This document shows, one piece after another, positions 1 through 11,863 of a stretch of 59,123 nt of DNA. Origin of the DNA: Gnetum montanum (taxonomy: Eukaryota; Streptophyta; Gnetopsida; Gnetales; Gnetaceae); NCBI GenBank assembly GCA_015680685.1, contig MNCI01003964.1:1870-60992 (forward strand), in the 5' to 3' direction. How positions within the stretch are numbered: the stretch's first letter is position 1; every line of letters starts with the position of its first letter. Made by a program: the position numbers and the translations under genes. A model generated the notes under the pieces. The model did not search any database and had not been told where the DNA came from. It saw only the letters and a program-made list of their open reading frames with translations.

Positions 1-152
1 TGACACATACAAGCAAGCCTGGGAAGACAACGAACGATTAACCCCAAGTGTTTCTTGTGGCGTTAAGGCATTTAGTCTGCGGAGTTCGACCGGATCGCGC
101 GTGTACGCTCGTATTCGTATGGTAGAGTGTAGGGGTACCTCGCCACTCATCA
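1..152 (+). repeat. 3' end of an Athila-like family B LTR
   Basis: This matches the last part of the LTRs at 21458-22234 and 27563-28335. The shared order is a GGGAAGACAACGA block, a GGAGTTCGACCGGATCG block, then GTAGGGGTACCTCGCCACTCATCA (here split: GTAGGGGTACCTCG followed by CCACTCATCA), ending in CA at 152. The bases that follow do not resemble the tRNA-Asp primer site found after the 5' LTRs of this family. I therefore infer a 3' LTR or a solo LTR whose left part lies outside the window. Several CpGs are kept that have become TpG in the 21458 and 27563 copies. Confidence 0.85.
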
Positions 153-338
153 TGGGTGTAACCTATTGCAATCGATCAATGATGTCCTTGGTCATCCTAC
201 AGATAAACTCCATCTTGTCTAGGACCTCTAACCATGAATTCATTCAAAATGTAGTGGTAGAGGCTTTTGCTTGTGGCTTAAGAACTACAACATGCATAAC
301 AATCATTGAATGGTTAGAATGGAAATCAAAACCATATA

Positions 339-2680
339 CTATAATGAGTAGCAGTAAGGCATGTGCATACCTATTATTTCCTCCTCCTCCGAGAGGATGA
401 TGGGGGGTTCACCTAGTAAGGACCTACCAGATAAAGCATCTAGGTCTTCCAAATCAATGTTGTCTAATCCTTCAACCTCATGTTGATGCAAGAGTACCTC
501 CTCTACATGCCTTTGTTTCTCCTCTAGTATGACAGTTGCATACCTTTCTTCTTCCTCCAGAACGATAGCTTGGGCTACCATGTCTTGATGCTTATCTACA
601 ACCATAATACATAAAATAGGTTAGGATGTAAAACAATAATATAACCATAATACATAAAGCAAACAATAACTAGGACATAGTTAAAAATACTGATGATTTC
701 CTAATGTGACCTATTAAGCTTGAAGGTGATCCTTCTCTTCGAAGGTTGCTCGAATGCTAGTGTTGCTTCCTCTATAGGCCATTTCAACTTTGCCTTGGCT
801 ATGCTGTCAACCTCAACACACAACTCTTGGGCCCTCATTATGCTACCATACACCATGTGAGGCTCAATCCTCATGCTATTATGAGAAGCATACTACCTAC
901 CACTAACTTCCTTAGTGGTACAGATAGTGATTCCCCCATGTCCTCTAGTGGGTTCTGGGCCTACATGGTGGGATAAATATGCTTTATCCAAGGCCTAGAG
1001 AGTTGGTCTAGGTCTTGGCACACCCATCACCCATTCCTCCTCACCACCACAAACTCCATAAATTTCTTTAAGTATGCCATGAAAAATGCATAATGCATGT
1101 GGAATATTATGAAGAGATCCTGATGAAGTTTGAGTATTTCCTCTCACATCCCCATGGCTAGATGAGCAGTGCAGTTGAGCAAAGTACCTTCTATTAGGAT
1201 CTTCAAGAAGATCCATGCCTACACAATGCTAATCACATTCTTTTGTTATAGAAAATTAGGAAAGGCATAAGATCTAAATAAGGGATATGAATTCCTTCCT
1301 TTAGGGATCTAGAAATCATCTATCATCAACCAGAATGGCCACAATGAGCACCTGACCATGTCTCAACCTCCTTGTGATGGCCTTCCTCCTTTTTTCTTTG
1401 GTGGAAAATTTCATCCCTTTAGAGGGAATACCAAACAAGTCGTAGATGGTTACCTCATTGATGGGTGTGGTGATTAGTACACCTTGAACTATGGTTCTGA
1501 ACTGCTTGGCTCCTATGTCAAAGGAGTCAATCATGTGCAACATATTAATAGTAAGAACAAAAGGGTTGGATGCCATCAAGACATCAAGCAATCTCACATG
1601 CGTAATTTTTACTTGGATGTCCCTAGGTGCATGCTCCCTGAACTATCATTGCTTTAGATCCACCTCACCATATTTCAAGATGAGACTCTCCTCAGGGAGT
1701 CTTGAATAGATAAGGTGATCTTGAAGGAGGTGGAAGGTCCTATAAGGTAACAACAAAATATTAGCATAGGCATAAGCACATCTAGTAAAACCAAGATATA
1801 ATTAAAAAAACTAGAACCATAAGTTATAATCATAAAATACTTAAGGCCTAAGTAGCCAAAAAAACATTAGACATAACAAACCATCCTTGTTCTTACCTTT
1901 TTTCTTCTTGCCCAATGAGGCTTGCGTGGAGGTCTCGGTAGCAGCATCCTTCTCCTTAATGCACTTGGGGTCCATTCACTAGCTATGTGCTATCTCAGTG
2001 GTCACACACTCTTTCAAGATAGGGTTGAAGACATTAGTGTATTTCTCAAAATCATCCTTGATCAACCAAAATGGTTCAAATTTTTGGGCCTTTGGTAAAT
2101 ACACATAATGTGGTTTGAGCCACTGCCAAAGTTTTATCATTCCTAATCAAACCATGGTCACTAATCCTATACTTGCAAGAAGTGCATGAAAACCATCAAG
2201 TTAGAGGAAAGGTAAATAAGCTAAAAATATTAAATACTTATAATAACCATGCTTACCCCAATAGAAAATACAATGTCCCAGGAGGATTTTGGAACAATGT
2301 GTGGACTCGGTGTGCCACCATAAGAGTATTATTAGCATTATACTAAAAATACTCTAACATGCTCTAGATCTTAGATAGGAATTGTGTACCAATGGTGTCC
2401 CTAGTGTCCACCACCTCTCTTGCTACATGGGTCTTTGGATCATCAGTTATGAACTTGATGATTAGGTTAGACACCTGTGGTAGTCAGGTCTCCACTATGA
2501 TGCTGGCTATATCAGTAGCCAAGTGTGACCACATTATCAAATTGAAATTTTAGAGAAGTTAGGTAAGGAATTTCCTTACCCCTAGCTAGAAGCATAGTGA
2601 GCCTCACTTGAGAATCAAATCAAGGAGGAGGGTGTTAACCTTTGGGGAGTTGATGCAGCACAAGATGTCCATCAACTCCA
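339..2680 (-). pseudogene. Decayed multi-exon protein-coding gene of unknown function
   Basis: The minus strand shows coding-like blocks separated by short AT-rich segments with plausible splice sites. From 5' to 3' they are: a block near 2640-2270 ending before GTAAGC; a block near 2190-1900 (containing FEPFWLIKDDFEKYTNVF) ending before GTAAGA; a block near 1740-1316 (containing TPINEVTIYDLFGIPSKG); a block near 1216-700 that stays in one frame through two TAG stops; and a block at 600-339 rich in Glu (QAIVLEEEERYATVILEEK). The blocks carry several TGA and TAG stops, and the exon phase at 1740 does not join cleanly, so this is a pseudogene. I recognise no domain. It could be a host gene fragment or an extra antisense gene carried by a retrotransposon. 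The exon-intron reading is inference. Confidence 0.5.
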
Positions 2681-2699
2681 CCTCTATTAGGATGGACTT

Positions 2700-4439
2700 C
2701 AAAAAGGTCCTACATGGGAAAATAATACACACTAATTAGAACCATGTTTACAAAATTTAGCACAAAATAACATCAACTTCATAATGGCTAGAATTTCTTG
2801 GAAACTTTTGCTAAGTATCCAAGTTAAGGATGAGATTAGCCCCTGTAAAAAACCCTAGGATGTTATCCAAAATTCCTAGAAAATTTCAAAAAAAAACCTT
2901 ATCATAGCCTTTACAACTTTTAAACATTTTATAGTACCAGCCACAAACATTAAAAAACATTCAAGATACTTTACCTTAGTTTAAGCTACAATTACACAAC
3001 AAGGCTTAGAACCTAGAAAATCACCATAGGAAAATCATTCCTAAAAATATCAAAAAAAATTTAATATCCATGAAACCAAGATTAAAGTATTGTGAACATC
3101 CCTATACATCCTTAGGAATATGGGATATTGGCAAGAAAAATCATTAAGTATGCCAACACTACCCATCTTTAAGTGGTAAAATTGCTATAACCAAAACAAG
3201 CCCTAATTTGTACAACCTTAGGAAAAAATTCATAAAAATTCATTTCAACTCCAATTTAAGAGATTCCACCATTATTGGAATCTTGAAATTATGAAATTTA
3301 TAGCCATATCTAGAAAAGACAAAAATATATAATTTTTTTTACACAAAATGTGACCAAATTGAGATAAGCCTAGCCATCATCAAAAACCCCTTTTGTGCGA
3401 GTTTGGTAGAAAATTTGCCAAAAATTCATTTAGCTTCAAACCATGTGATTCTACCATAATTTTAAAGCATTAATCAAGAGCTACCGACCCACTACCATAG
3501 AAAATATAAAACCCATGTCAATTTTTTAGAAAAAAAATTCATAAACTTCTATGAAAACATTAAAAATGCCACAAAACGCAACCGTATAGTCTAGCCAAAA
3601 TGTCTATAACTCATTCATTATAATTCCAAATAAAGAAAAACCATAGTTAATAGAAGCCTTAAACCTAACATTAAAAATCCAAAACCCTAGAATTTGACAA
3701 TATATAGCTAATTTGTTAATAAAAAATTCACAAGTATGTCTGATTTTTTGCCAAAACTAGTAAAAAACACATACAAAATAGCAAAACTTAATTTGAAAAC
3801 CATCTTAAACAAATATTGAATGATTGAATAACTTTAGTAACACATATGAACCATTAAAATAGGAGGTTGGATTTTGCCAAAATAAAATTTTATCAACCAT
3901 AGTACCCTAGATTTGGAAAAACACCTACCTCCCAAACTTGGAAAAATAACAAAAATAACCAAGAACAAGCAAAAATTGCTAAAAATGGCCTACCTTGGAG
4001 TGATGGCTAAAGAACTTTGGATCACCATAGGTAGGGATAGGTGTGAGATGCCCTAGGCTATTGCATCCACATCCTCAATCACTAAATTTCTTCTACTTCT
4101 GTCCTTCTTCTTCATGATGCTTAGTATCAACACTGAAGAAACCTTGAAAATTTTAAGGTTCTTGATAGCAATAGTACCTAGGAAGGGATCTTGAAGTAGC
4201 CACACTAAAGAATGAAATTTTTTAGTAGTAATATTTTTTCTAGAGCAATGAGCAATGTGCCATAGTAGAGAATGACTAGTGAATTTGATCTTTAGGAAGA
4301 ATGAAACATGAAAACTACATCTAAACCTAAGTGTCTTCTTGCATGTCCCCATTTCCAATTCTAGGCATTGAAACTCATCGTGCACTAGAAGTGCAAAGGA
4401 AAAAAAGTCTAGCCAATACTAGGGATGGTGGGACTTAGC
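2700..4439. other. A-rich sequence without a recognisable gene
   Basis: On the plus strand this stretch is rich in A and in short words such as GCCAAAA, CAAAAAT and AAACCCTAG. It could be intronic or 5' sequence of the minus-strand pseudogene, or untranslated retrotransposon sequence. A 110-codon minus-strand frame at 4053-4385 starts with Met and has a basic C-terminal part, but it shows no domain I know and no similarity to its neighbours. I do not call it a gene. Confidence 0.4.
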
Positions 4440-7080
4440 ACTAGGATTCAAAGTTTTAAATTATATGTGGTGGACCCCACCAAACACCTCCCATGCAAAG
4501 TGTGTTCTAAGCTTAGAAACCTCCTCTACACAAAGGTTCTGGCCCCTTAGAACCAATACAATCACTTTTCAACCTTATCTCACTCTTTTCCATGTCAAGT
4601 AGTGTGGATCTAGTGTGGGTCCTAACCTCCTTTATAATATGGCCATACAACCTAACATCTCTTGCCATTTTTGGTAGCTACAATCGACACACCTAAACCC
4701 TAGATCCCAAAAGGGGGTGAAACCTCAATGAAACTTACTACTTTGGGCAACAACACTAGAGAAAGGTTGACCTAGTGTTTCCTAGGAGGGTATAACATCC
4801 ATACCCATCCTTTGGTATTCACCGACCCCTAATTTAACCCCAAAGTGGATCCACATAGACTTAAACTCCTCTAATCACCCCTGGTAGCTTTGAAACTTTG
4901 TAAAACCTAGTTGAAAGTATCCAAAGATTTCAGATCTTGTGGAGCCATGCTAAAGGAGACTCCATCCATGTGGCCCAGTGTGGCTCTAGTGTGGATGGAT
5001 GGGGTATGACCTTAAACTACCACAATTGACCACCTAGTTGCTATATTTTGGCTCTCACACCTCTTATTAACCTTCAATAATCTATATTTGTCAAAAATAA
5101 CTTGATTTTTGAATCTAAAACCATTCCTATGTTGGTGAACCCCCCACCCACACTAGCCAGCATGGGTCCAATGTTGATGTTGTAAGGATAAATCATAAAA
5201 CCATTTTTATAGTTAAAAATATTCTTGAAACCTACTTGGTTGACCTCTAAACCCTATTGGAGCCTCCCAAAGCCATCAAACACTACAAAATTGATCAAAA
5301 ATAGTAAAAATCTATCATCCCCCTCCCATCCACATTGGGGCTATGTTGCTTAGCATGGCACAAGGGGGAATGTTTGCATAAAATATTAAGGAGCACTCAA
5401 ATTAGTCAATTTTGTTGCTAGATCTTGACCATCAACCCTTTCAACGCTATCAAACATTGTCAAAAGTGGCCAAAACCATGCATCCAAGTGGAGCCATGAT
5501 GGGGGAGGATCCCATTCATGCTAGGCAGCATTGTTGACATGTGGATGAAGGGGGTATTGCCTAAAACCCCCAATTTTGACATCAAAATTGACATATACTA
5601 TTGCCCCCACGTTCTTAAAGATTCAGGTAGCCAAAATTATCCAAAATCAAGTTCCATTACATGTCCACTCCTACCCCCATGCTAAGCACCCTCCTCACTA
5701 ATGCTAACTAGTGTGGGTCTAGCATGGGTGCCTTATGGAAAGCTCATGAAGGAGTCATAGGTGCACCAAAATAACTTTTAATTACATCATATCCATCCTA
5801 GAACCCTATCAATACCTCTGGAATCCATTAGACCTCAGAAAACTAACTAGAAATAGTAAAAAGTTATTTTCTCTTGCTCATCCATGTTGGGGCCAAGCTA
5901 GTTAGTGTGGCCTAGTGTTACTCCAAGGGGGATGACTCCAAAAACCATATAAAAGCCTTAGAAACTACTAGATTTGACCCCAAACACTAGTCATTGAGTT
6001 CAGCAAACCTAAGGGCTAACATGCAGGGTTGATTTGCAACAAAAACTTGTTAAAATCTCATATCTCAAAGTATCCACACTAGGGGACATCTGAGCCATGC
6101 TAGGTAGCATGGCTCCAGTGTGGGTGAGCTGCCTTACCACTTTTGATAGTAGATCGACACCCCCAAACATCAAAATCCTACAGTGTTAAAGCCTAAGACT
6201 CCATAGCCTTGAGTTTGTGCTTTATTGATGTTGTTTTAACCTTGAAGATCCACCAGAACTCCTCATCCATGTTGGACCAATGCTGCCCAGTGTGGATAAG
6301 GGGGGTAGAACATGCATTACCCTAAATAGCCATCAAACCTAGCAAGATTTGATCAAAAACTTTTGAAATCACAATTTACAACCTTAGAATCTTGAAAACT
6401 TGGTTGATTTGCTTCCAAAAGCATCTCAAGATAAAAAGGAAAGGGCACTCCCACTAAGCTATGCTACCTAGTGTGGGTACAATTCCCAACATGATTTAAT
6501 ACTCAAAAATTCCTTAAAAGAATCTCAAAATTTAGCTTGGAAGCACGCAACTACAAAACCTTGGTCTTAACTACAAATTTAAACTTGTATGATCCCATAA
6601 CAATCCAAATCTAGTTCTTAAACCTTGGGACCCCTTCCATCCAAGTTGGCCAGTGTGGCTCTAGGGGGTACAACCTTAAAACCTACTTTTTTGCCAGTTT
6701 TTACCTCCAAAATGGTTAATCTTAACTAATCTAGTCGTGTTTTACCTTGGGAATACCCTAGAATTGAAATCTTGATCCTCTAGATGCCACAAAACCCACT
6801 TTCATTAGTATCCCATGTTGGAGCCACATTGGCTAATATTGCTCTAGCATGGGTAGCACTTCTAGGCTTTAATGGGAACTTTTAGAGGTTGATACTGATG
6901 CTAGAACTTACCTATTTCCTTCTCCAATCCCTTACATTAACCATGAAAGCCATTGAGAATTGAAAACTACTCAAAACAAGCCTAGGAAATCACCTAGCTA
7001 TCCCATCCACGCTGACTAGCATAGATCCAATGTGGATACCCTAGAAACCTTACTTTTGGTCCAAATAGCCTCACAACAGG
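4440..7080. repeat. Diverged tandem array, about 14 units of about 185 bp
   Basis: A core resembling CCATGTTGGAGCCATGCT, then CTAGTGTGGGT or CCAGTGTGGCT, then a G-rich GGGGGTA-type block, recurs near 4600, 4780 (weak), 4965, 5150, 5340, 5520, 5710, 5895, 6100, 6275, 6460, 6640, 6815 and 7010. Spacing is 175-205 bp throughout. Between cores a second conserved block recurs, of the type TCAAAAATAGTAAAAATC. Units are strongly diverged and I saw no near-identical neighbours, so the array is old or under little homogenisation. It lies directly upstream of a Tat-type pol and may belong to that element's untranslated region. It could also be an independent satellite. Confidence 0.7.
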
Positions 7081-7859
7081 TCTAATACATGCCCAAACTC
7101 TTCTATCCACCTTCAAGCCTTAAACCATGGCCCAATAAGGCTTAAAAATAGAAAGATATAATCTTTTGTTGATGAATATTGATTAAGTTTTACCATATTT
7201 ATTTCACTTTTCCTGATTTGGCCTTATTTCATGGTGTGCCAACCTATTTCAACTTTGTTATGCCTTGTTGACCTTGTTTAGCCTCTACATTACTTCAATC
7301 TTAATGTATTTCTATTTATTCTCTATGTTATAGCCTCTATTGACCTTTGTTTAGCCTTTTGATTGATGTTGAATGATGGGGTTTGACCTTCCTTAACCAT
7401 TATTTGACATTATGTAGCCATGGCCTGCTAAGGCCTTAAACTAGCACCATGGCCTACCAAGCCTTAAATTGGTAAGCTTGTAGTCCTATTTGACCATATC
7501 TAGCCTTATTTTTCATACTTCTATGATATTTCACCTTGTTTTAACCTTGTCTTAACATTTATTTGGTCTTTGTTTAACCTTTGTTCACCCTTGTTTACCT
7601 ATTATAGCCTTAGCTAGTCTTGTTTGCATTTTTATTTGGCATTAAAATAGAATGTGTTTATATAATTTTATCATGTTGGCATTATTAATTTATCTTTACC
7701 CAGGTAACACTTAATGTGCTTATGGTTGACATGTACAACTAAAGTATGAGTACTTGGAAGAAAATTAGTTTACCTTTGATCCTAAGTGGGCATCATGATG
7801 ATGTTGAATGGTGTATCAACCCTAATTATCTATATCTTAAGTAGGAGAGTCTTGTTGAC
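7081..7859 (+). other. Pyrimidine-rich stretch ending in a splice-acceptor-like site
   Basis: There is no open frame. Short words such as CCTTGTTTAACC, TTTGTTTAGCC and GACCTTGTTT recur many times between 7190 and 7640. Near 7700 the sequence TTTATCTTTACCCAG followed by GTAAC resembles a polypyrimidine tract with an AG acceptor. Ogre-type Tat elements are known to carry an intron just upstream of the RT part of pol, so this could be the remains of one. That is inference from position and composition only. Confidence 0.3.
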
Positions 7860-7989
7860 CAAATAGCCTCAATAGAAAAACCTCTAGAATGGCCTAGAAA
7901 CCTAATCAAAACCCTTAACCTAGAGGTTGGTGACATTACTAAAGACTCTCTAGTTGAGGTTCCTATCACAACGTATAATGGTAAGGAGA

Positions 7990-9356
7990 AAACCCTAAAA
8001 CTAAGTTCCTCACTAGAACCTCAATAGGCTCAAGAAATCACCAAGGTCCTAAAAGAAAACATTAAGGCATTTTCTTGATCATATGAAGATATGCCAGGTC
8101 TAGACCCACACTTAGTACAACATAACATCATACTTGATCCTAGTATTTGACTAGTTAAGTAAAAGGTTCACAATATTAGACTTGATTTGGCCCTGGTAGT
8201 TCATGATGAGATCACAAAACTATACCAAGCTAGTTTCATCAAAGCTGTTGATTATGCAAAATGGGTATCCAATATAGTGGTAGTGAATAAGAAAAATGGG
8301 AGTATTTGAATTTGCATAGATTTTTTTACACGTAAATAAGGCAACCATCAAGGAAAATTTTTGTTTGCCTAGTATTAATCAACTTATTGATACTATAGTT
8401 GGGCATGTCTTATTCTCCTTTATGGATTGATTCTCGAGATACAACTAGATTAGGATCAATCCAAAGCATCAATTGAGCATGATCATCATGATCACTTGGG
8501 GTATCTTTTACTGTTCCATGATGCCCTTTGGTCTTAAGAATGTAGGAGAAACCTACCAAAGAGCTACAACATATATCTTTAGTGATTACATGTTAGGTTT
8601 TCTCAACAATTACATAGATGATATAGTTGTTAAGTTCAAAGTGGCTAATGACCATACACATGACATTATGTTAAGGTGATGCCTCAAGTATGAGCTTAGG
8701 CTCAATCCCAAGAAGTGTGTCTTTGGTGTCAAAACTAGTAAGATTCTCAGCTTTGTAATGTTTGAAGTATGAATATGTGTCAATCCTAATAAGGTTAAGG
8801 CGATATCCAAATTTGTAGCACCAACTAACCTTAAAGAGCTTTGGGGATTGCAAAACAAATTGTAATTTATCTGTAGGTTTATTGCTAGGCTTACGGATAA
8901 GTTACAACCCATGCAACACTTGCTTAAGAAAGGGATTCATTATGAGTGGATGGCTCAATGCTAAGCCTTTAAAAACTTTAAGCAAGAGTTGGCACAACTA
9001 CCAATGGTCTATCCTCTATAAGAGGATAAACTATTTTACATCTACCTTGCTATCTTTGATGTATATATTGCCTCTCTACTCTATCAGAAACAAGGTGATG
9101 GAGCAAATATATTGTTATACTACCTTAGGCATGCATTAATTGATCATGATACATGTACACCAAAGTGAAGAAGTATTTTCCAGCACTAGTCTTTTCATTG
9201 AAGAAGTGGAGACACTATCTCTTTAGAAGCCAGGTCAATGTCATTTGTAAGGATAACGTACTTAGAGCCATAATGACCAACATCTATGAGAGTGGTTGTA
9301 TAGCTTTATGGAAAGCCATAATAGTAGAGTTTAACCTTCATTATGTTTCTCAATAA
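7990..9356 (+). pseudogene. Tat-type reverse transcriptase and first RNase H (broken)
   Basis: Conceptual reading gives the pre-RT linker (SYEDMPGLDP near 8077-8106), the RT N-terminal block (KAVDYAKWVSNIVVVNKKNG near 8240-8300) and the catalytic YIDD box intact at 8611-8622. RT continues with LNPKKCVFGV, then the connection and RNase H regions to about 9356 (KVKKYFPALVFSLKKWRHYL). These enzymes copy element RNA into DNA and degrade the RNA strand. In-frame stops interrupt the frame in several places (for example at 8149, 8308 and 8680), and a frameshift is needed near 9150. The longest open piece is 8473-8679, which contains the active site. Confidence 0.85.
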
Positions 9357-10105
9357 TCAAAGAAAGGTCAAGCTATAGCCATAGAACTTACTATTTCACT
9401 TGTTGATGACCATGCAAAGATAGACCCTGAGTTCCCTGATGAACATGTTAACACCATTAGCCAAATGCTTGAGGGCTATGAGGTGGTCATGCACTTTGAT
9501 AAAGCTTCAACTACCCATGGGGCTAATGCCACCATCATCATAACCTTTCCATATGGTGAAATCTAATCCTTCACCTACCAATTTGAGTTTCCATGTATAA
9601 ATAATGTAGTAGAGTATGAGGGTTTGATCAGAGGAATGATGGTAGCTCATGACCTAGAAGTTAAACGCTTGATGATCAAAGGTGATTCAAAACTTGTGGT
9701 CAACCAAGTAACTAAGGTTTATGCTTATAAAGACAAACATTTGCAACCTTACCATGACCTATAAAAGAAACTATTGTAATAATTTATAAACATTGATATG
9801 CAACATGTACCTCAAAATAAGAACACTATAGCTGATGTCACTTCAATGCTAGCCCTTAGTGTGACACTATATGTATTTAGTAAGTTGCCTACCTTGACCA
9901 TGGATTATGCTATTCCAATCATGCAAAGCATTGAGGATACCTTTATAGCCATAGTTCATACTACTCGTCCAAAAGAGTGGTATGATGATATCAAGTTTTA
10001 TCTTATGCATGGTGATCCTTCACAAGACCTGAATGCAACTCAAATGGACATTATATATAAACAATCAAAATATTATGTCATTGTAGGTGATAACACATTA
10101 TGTTG
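9357..10105 (+). pseudogene. Archaeal-type second RNase H and linker of the Tat pol (broken)
   Basis: The conceptual protein contains VVMHFDKASTTHGANAT near 9483-9533, with the first catalytic Asp at 9498-9500. EFPCINNVVEYEGLIRGM and KGDSKLVVNQV follow, in the usual order for the extra RNase H of Tat elements. Few stops interrupt it. An open stretch from 9798 to 10106 carries the tail (MQHVPQNKNTIADVTSMLA) and the linker to integrase (RPKEWYDDIKFYL). The duplicated RNase H is the main reason for calling this element Tat-type. Confidence 0.8.
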
Positions 10106-11216
10106 ATGATCCTATGATGACATATTGTTAGTGTGCTTGGGTAAAATTGAAGCCCAAATAGTCCTAGAGCAAGTTCACAAGGGTGTGTGTGGGGGACATA
10201 TAGGACCTAGAGCCATGACTACTAAGATTAGACTATTAGGCTATTATTGGCCCTATATGGAAAGTGACTACATTACAAGGTTAAAACTTGTGACACATGC
10301 CAACAAAATAGTAACTTAATACATGTACTACCAATTGAGTTACACATCACTCAGATAACTTGGCCATTTTAATGATGGGGATTGGATATCATTGGATCTA
10401 TAATGCCTAAGTCTTCTGCGAGGCATAGCTTTATCATCACTGCAATTGAATACTTTCAAAAAGTGGGTTGAAGCTGTTCTCATAAGAAGGAAAACATCTG
10501 AACAAGTCTATAGATCCATACTTGATAACATTGTAGCCTGCTTTGGCATACCTATGACCATAGTCATAGATAAGAAACCATAGTTTAATAGCCAAGAAAT
10601 GAAGAACTTCTATCATAACCTAGGCATTAAGCACTCCTTTTCATAACCTTATTACCCTTAAGCCAATGGATAATTAGAAGCAAGAAATAAGGCCATCATC
10701 AACTTGCTCAAAGAGATGTTGAACAACAACAAATGTAAGTGGCATGAGCAACTTTTCCATGCACTTTCAGCCTACATAGCAATATTTCAAATGGAAACTA
10801 GTGTAACATATTATAGCTTGATTTATGATTTTGAATTCATTTTACCTAAATTGTAGGTGCCATTGCTTTGAGTAGCCTTTTCTAACTTCATTAATGATGA
10901 GCAACACAAGGAGCTACATACCATGGACCTAAATTTGGTGGAGGAGGACTGGGTGTGGATGCTTGCTCACATTGAGTGATATTAAGAGAGGTAGAAATGG
11001 TAGCACCATCATAACTTGACCAAGCATAAGGTCAAGGAGGATGACTTGGTCCTTAAGACTGTCCATGAGCATATGGACAAATTCTCAACCAACTGGGAAG
11101 GGCCTTTCTTAGTTACAAAAGCCTATGGAAATGGAGCATTTAGTATATCTAACATGAATGGGAATGAATTGGCTAATTTGGTTAATCATTCCTATCTAAA
11201 ACCTCACTACATGTAG
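10106..11216 (+). pseudogene. Tat-type integrase (broken)
   Basis: The zinc-binding N-terminal part is visible as QVHKGVCGGHIGPRAMTTKI, then GYYWPYMESD and CDTCQQ in another frame. The catalytic core has Asp at 10384-10386 (LDIIGSI), a second Asp at 10569-10571 and Glu at 10677-10679 (LEARNKAI). The last two are 36 codons apart, which is the expected D-35-E spacing. An open piece at 11016-11216 holds the C-terminal domain (KEDDLVLKTV, FSTNWEGPFLV, ending LKPHYM). No chromodomain is seen, as expected for Tat. Frameshifts and stops in the core exclude function. Confidence 0.8.
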
Positions 11217-11863
11217 CCTACAATAGTTTGCATCGATGACCATCATAGCTGACAACAAGTGAGCCTGCATGACTTTTCTGCACTCTTTTGTACTATAGGG
11301 AAACTATTGAACTTTGTGAGATATGTAACCTATGGTAGCTTAGTTTATTGATCATTTTGTGGTCATATGCACTATATAGTAATAACATGTTTTCCTTATT
11401 TTGTTTTCTTGTCCTCTTGAATTTGTGTTTGTAGGATGCAACCTAAAGTCATCACGAAGTTGTAACTCATCACAGCAACAAGTCACCATGTGACCTTGAT
11501 GCATAAGATTCTGTGAGTTTGTCCTGTGGTGTCAAGAGTGCTCATTCCATTTCCATTCCATATTATCATCTTCTTGAACTAAAACCTGTAGCCTTATGAT
11601 AACCTTCCTTACCCTAAGCAATAATGTGATCAATGTTTGACACTCATGCATTGTGGCCATATGACATCCCTTTGTTGTGCTCCACCCACAAGTCCATTGA
11701 ATGTAACACATCTCATTCAATGGGAAAACCATTAAGTTCATTGAGTGTAACAAATTTGATGAGAAACCCATTAAGTCTACTAAGTGTAACACACCTCATT
11801 CAATAGGAAAACCATGTCAAAACCCAATGAAGGTTTCATCCAAAAAAAAGAAAAAAATGGGGA
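11217..11863 (+). other. Tat-element 3' untranslated region with polypurine tract
   Basis: There is no long frame. Between about 11650 and 11820, CATTCAATGGGAAAACCATT-type words recur three to four times, forming a degenerate short tandem repeat. The segment ends in a long purine run (about 11842-11863, AAAAAAAAGAAAAAAA then TGGGGA), directly followed by TGTAACTTGCC. This is a typical plus-strand primer site next to a 3' LTR. Confidence 0.65.

Noticed and set aside
4053-4385. A 110-codon minus-strand frame starting with Met
   Set aside because: No recognisable domain and no support from neighbours. It could be an exon of the minus-strand pseudogene, but I could not connect it.
4440-7080. Possible CRISPR-like array
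   Set aside because: Spacing is regular, but the units are long, diverged and degenerate throughout, with no short identical repeats or unique spacers, in a plant-type context.
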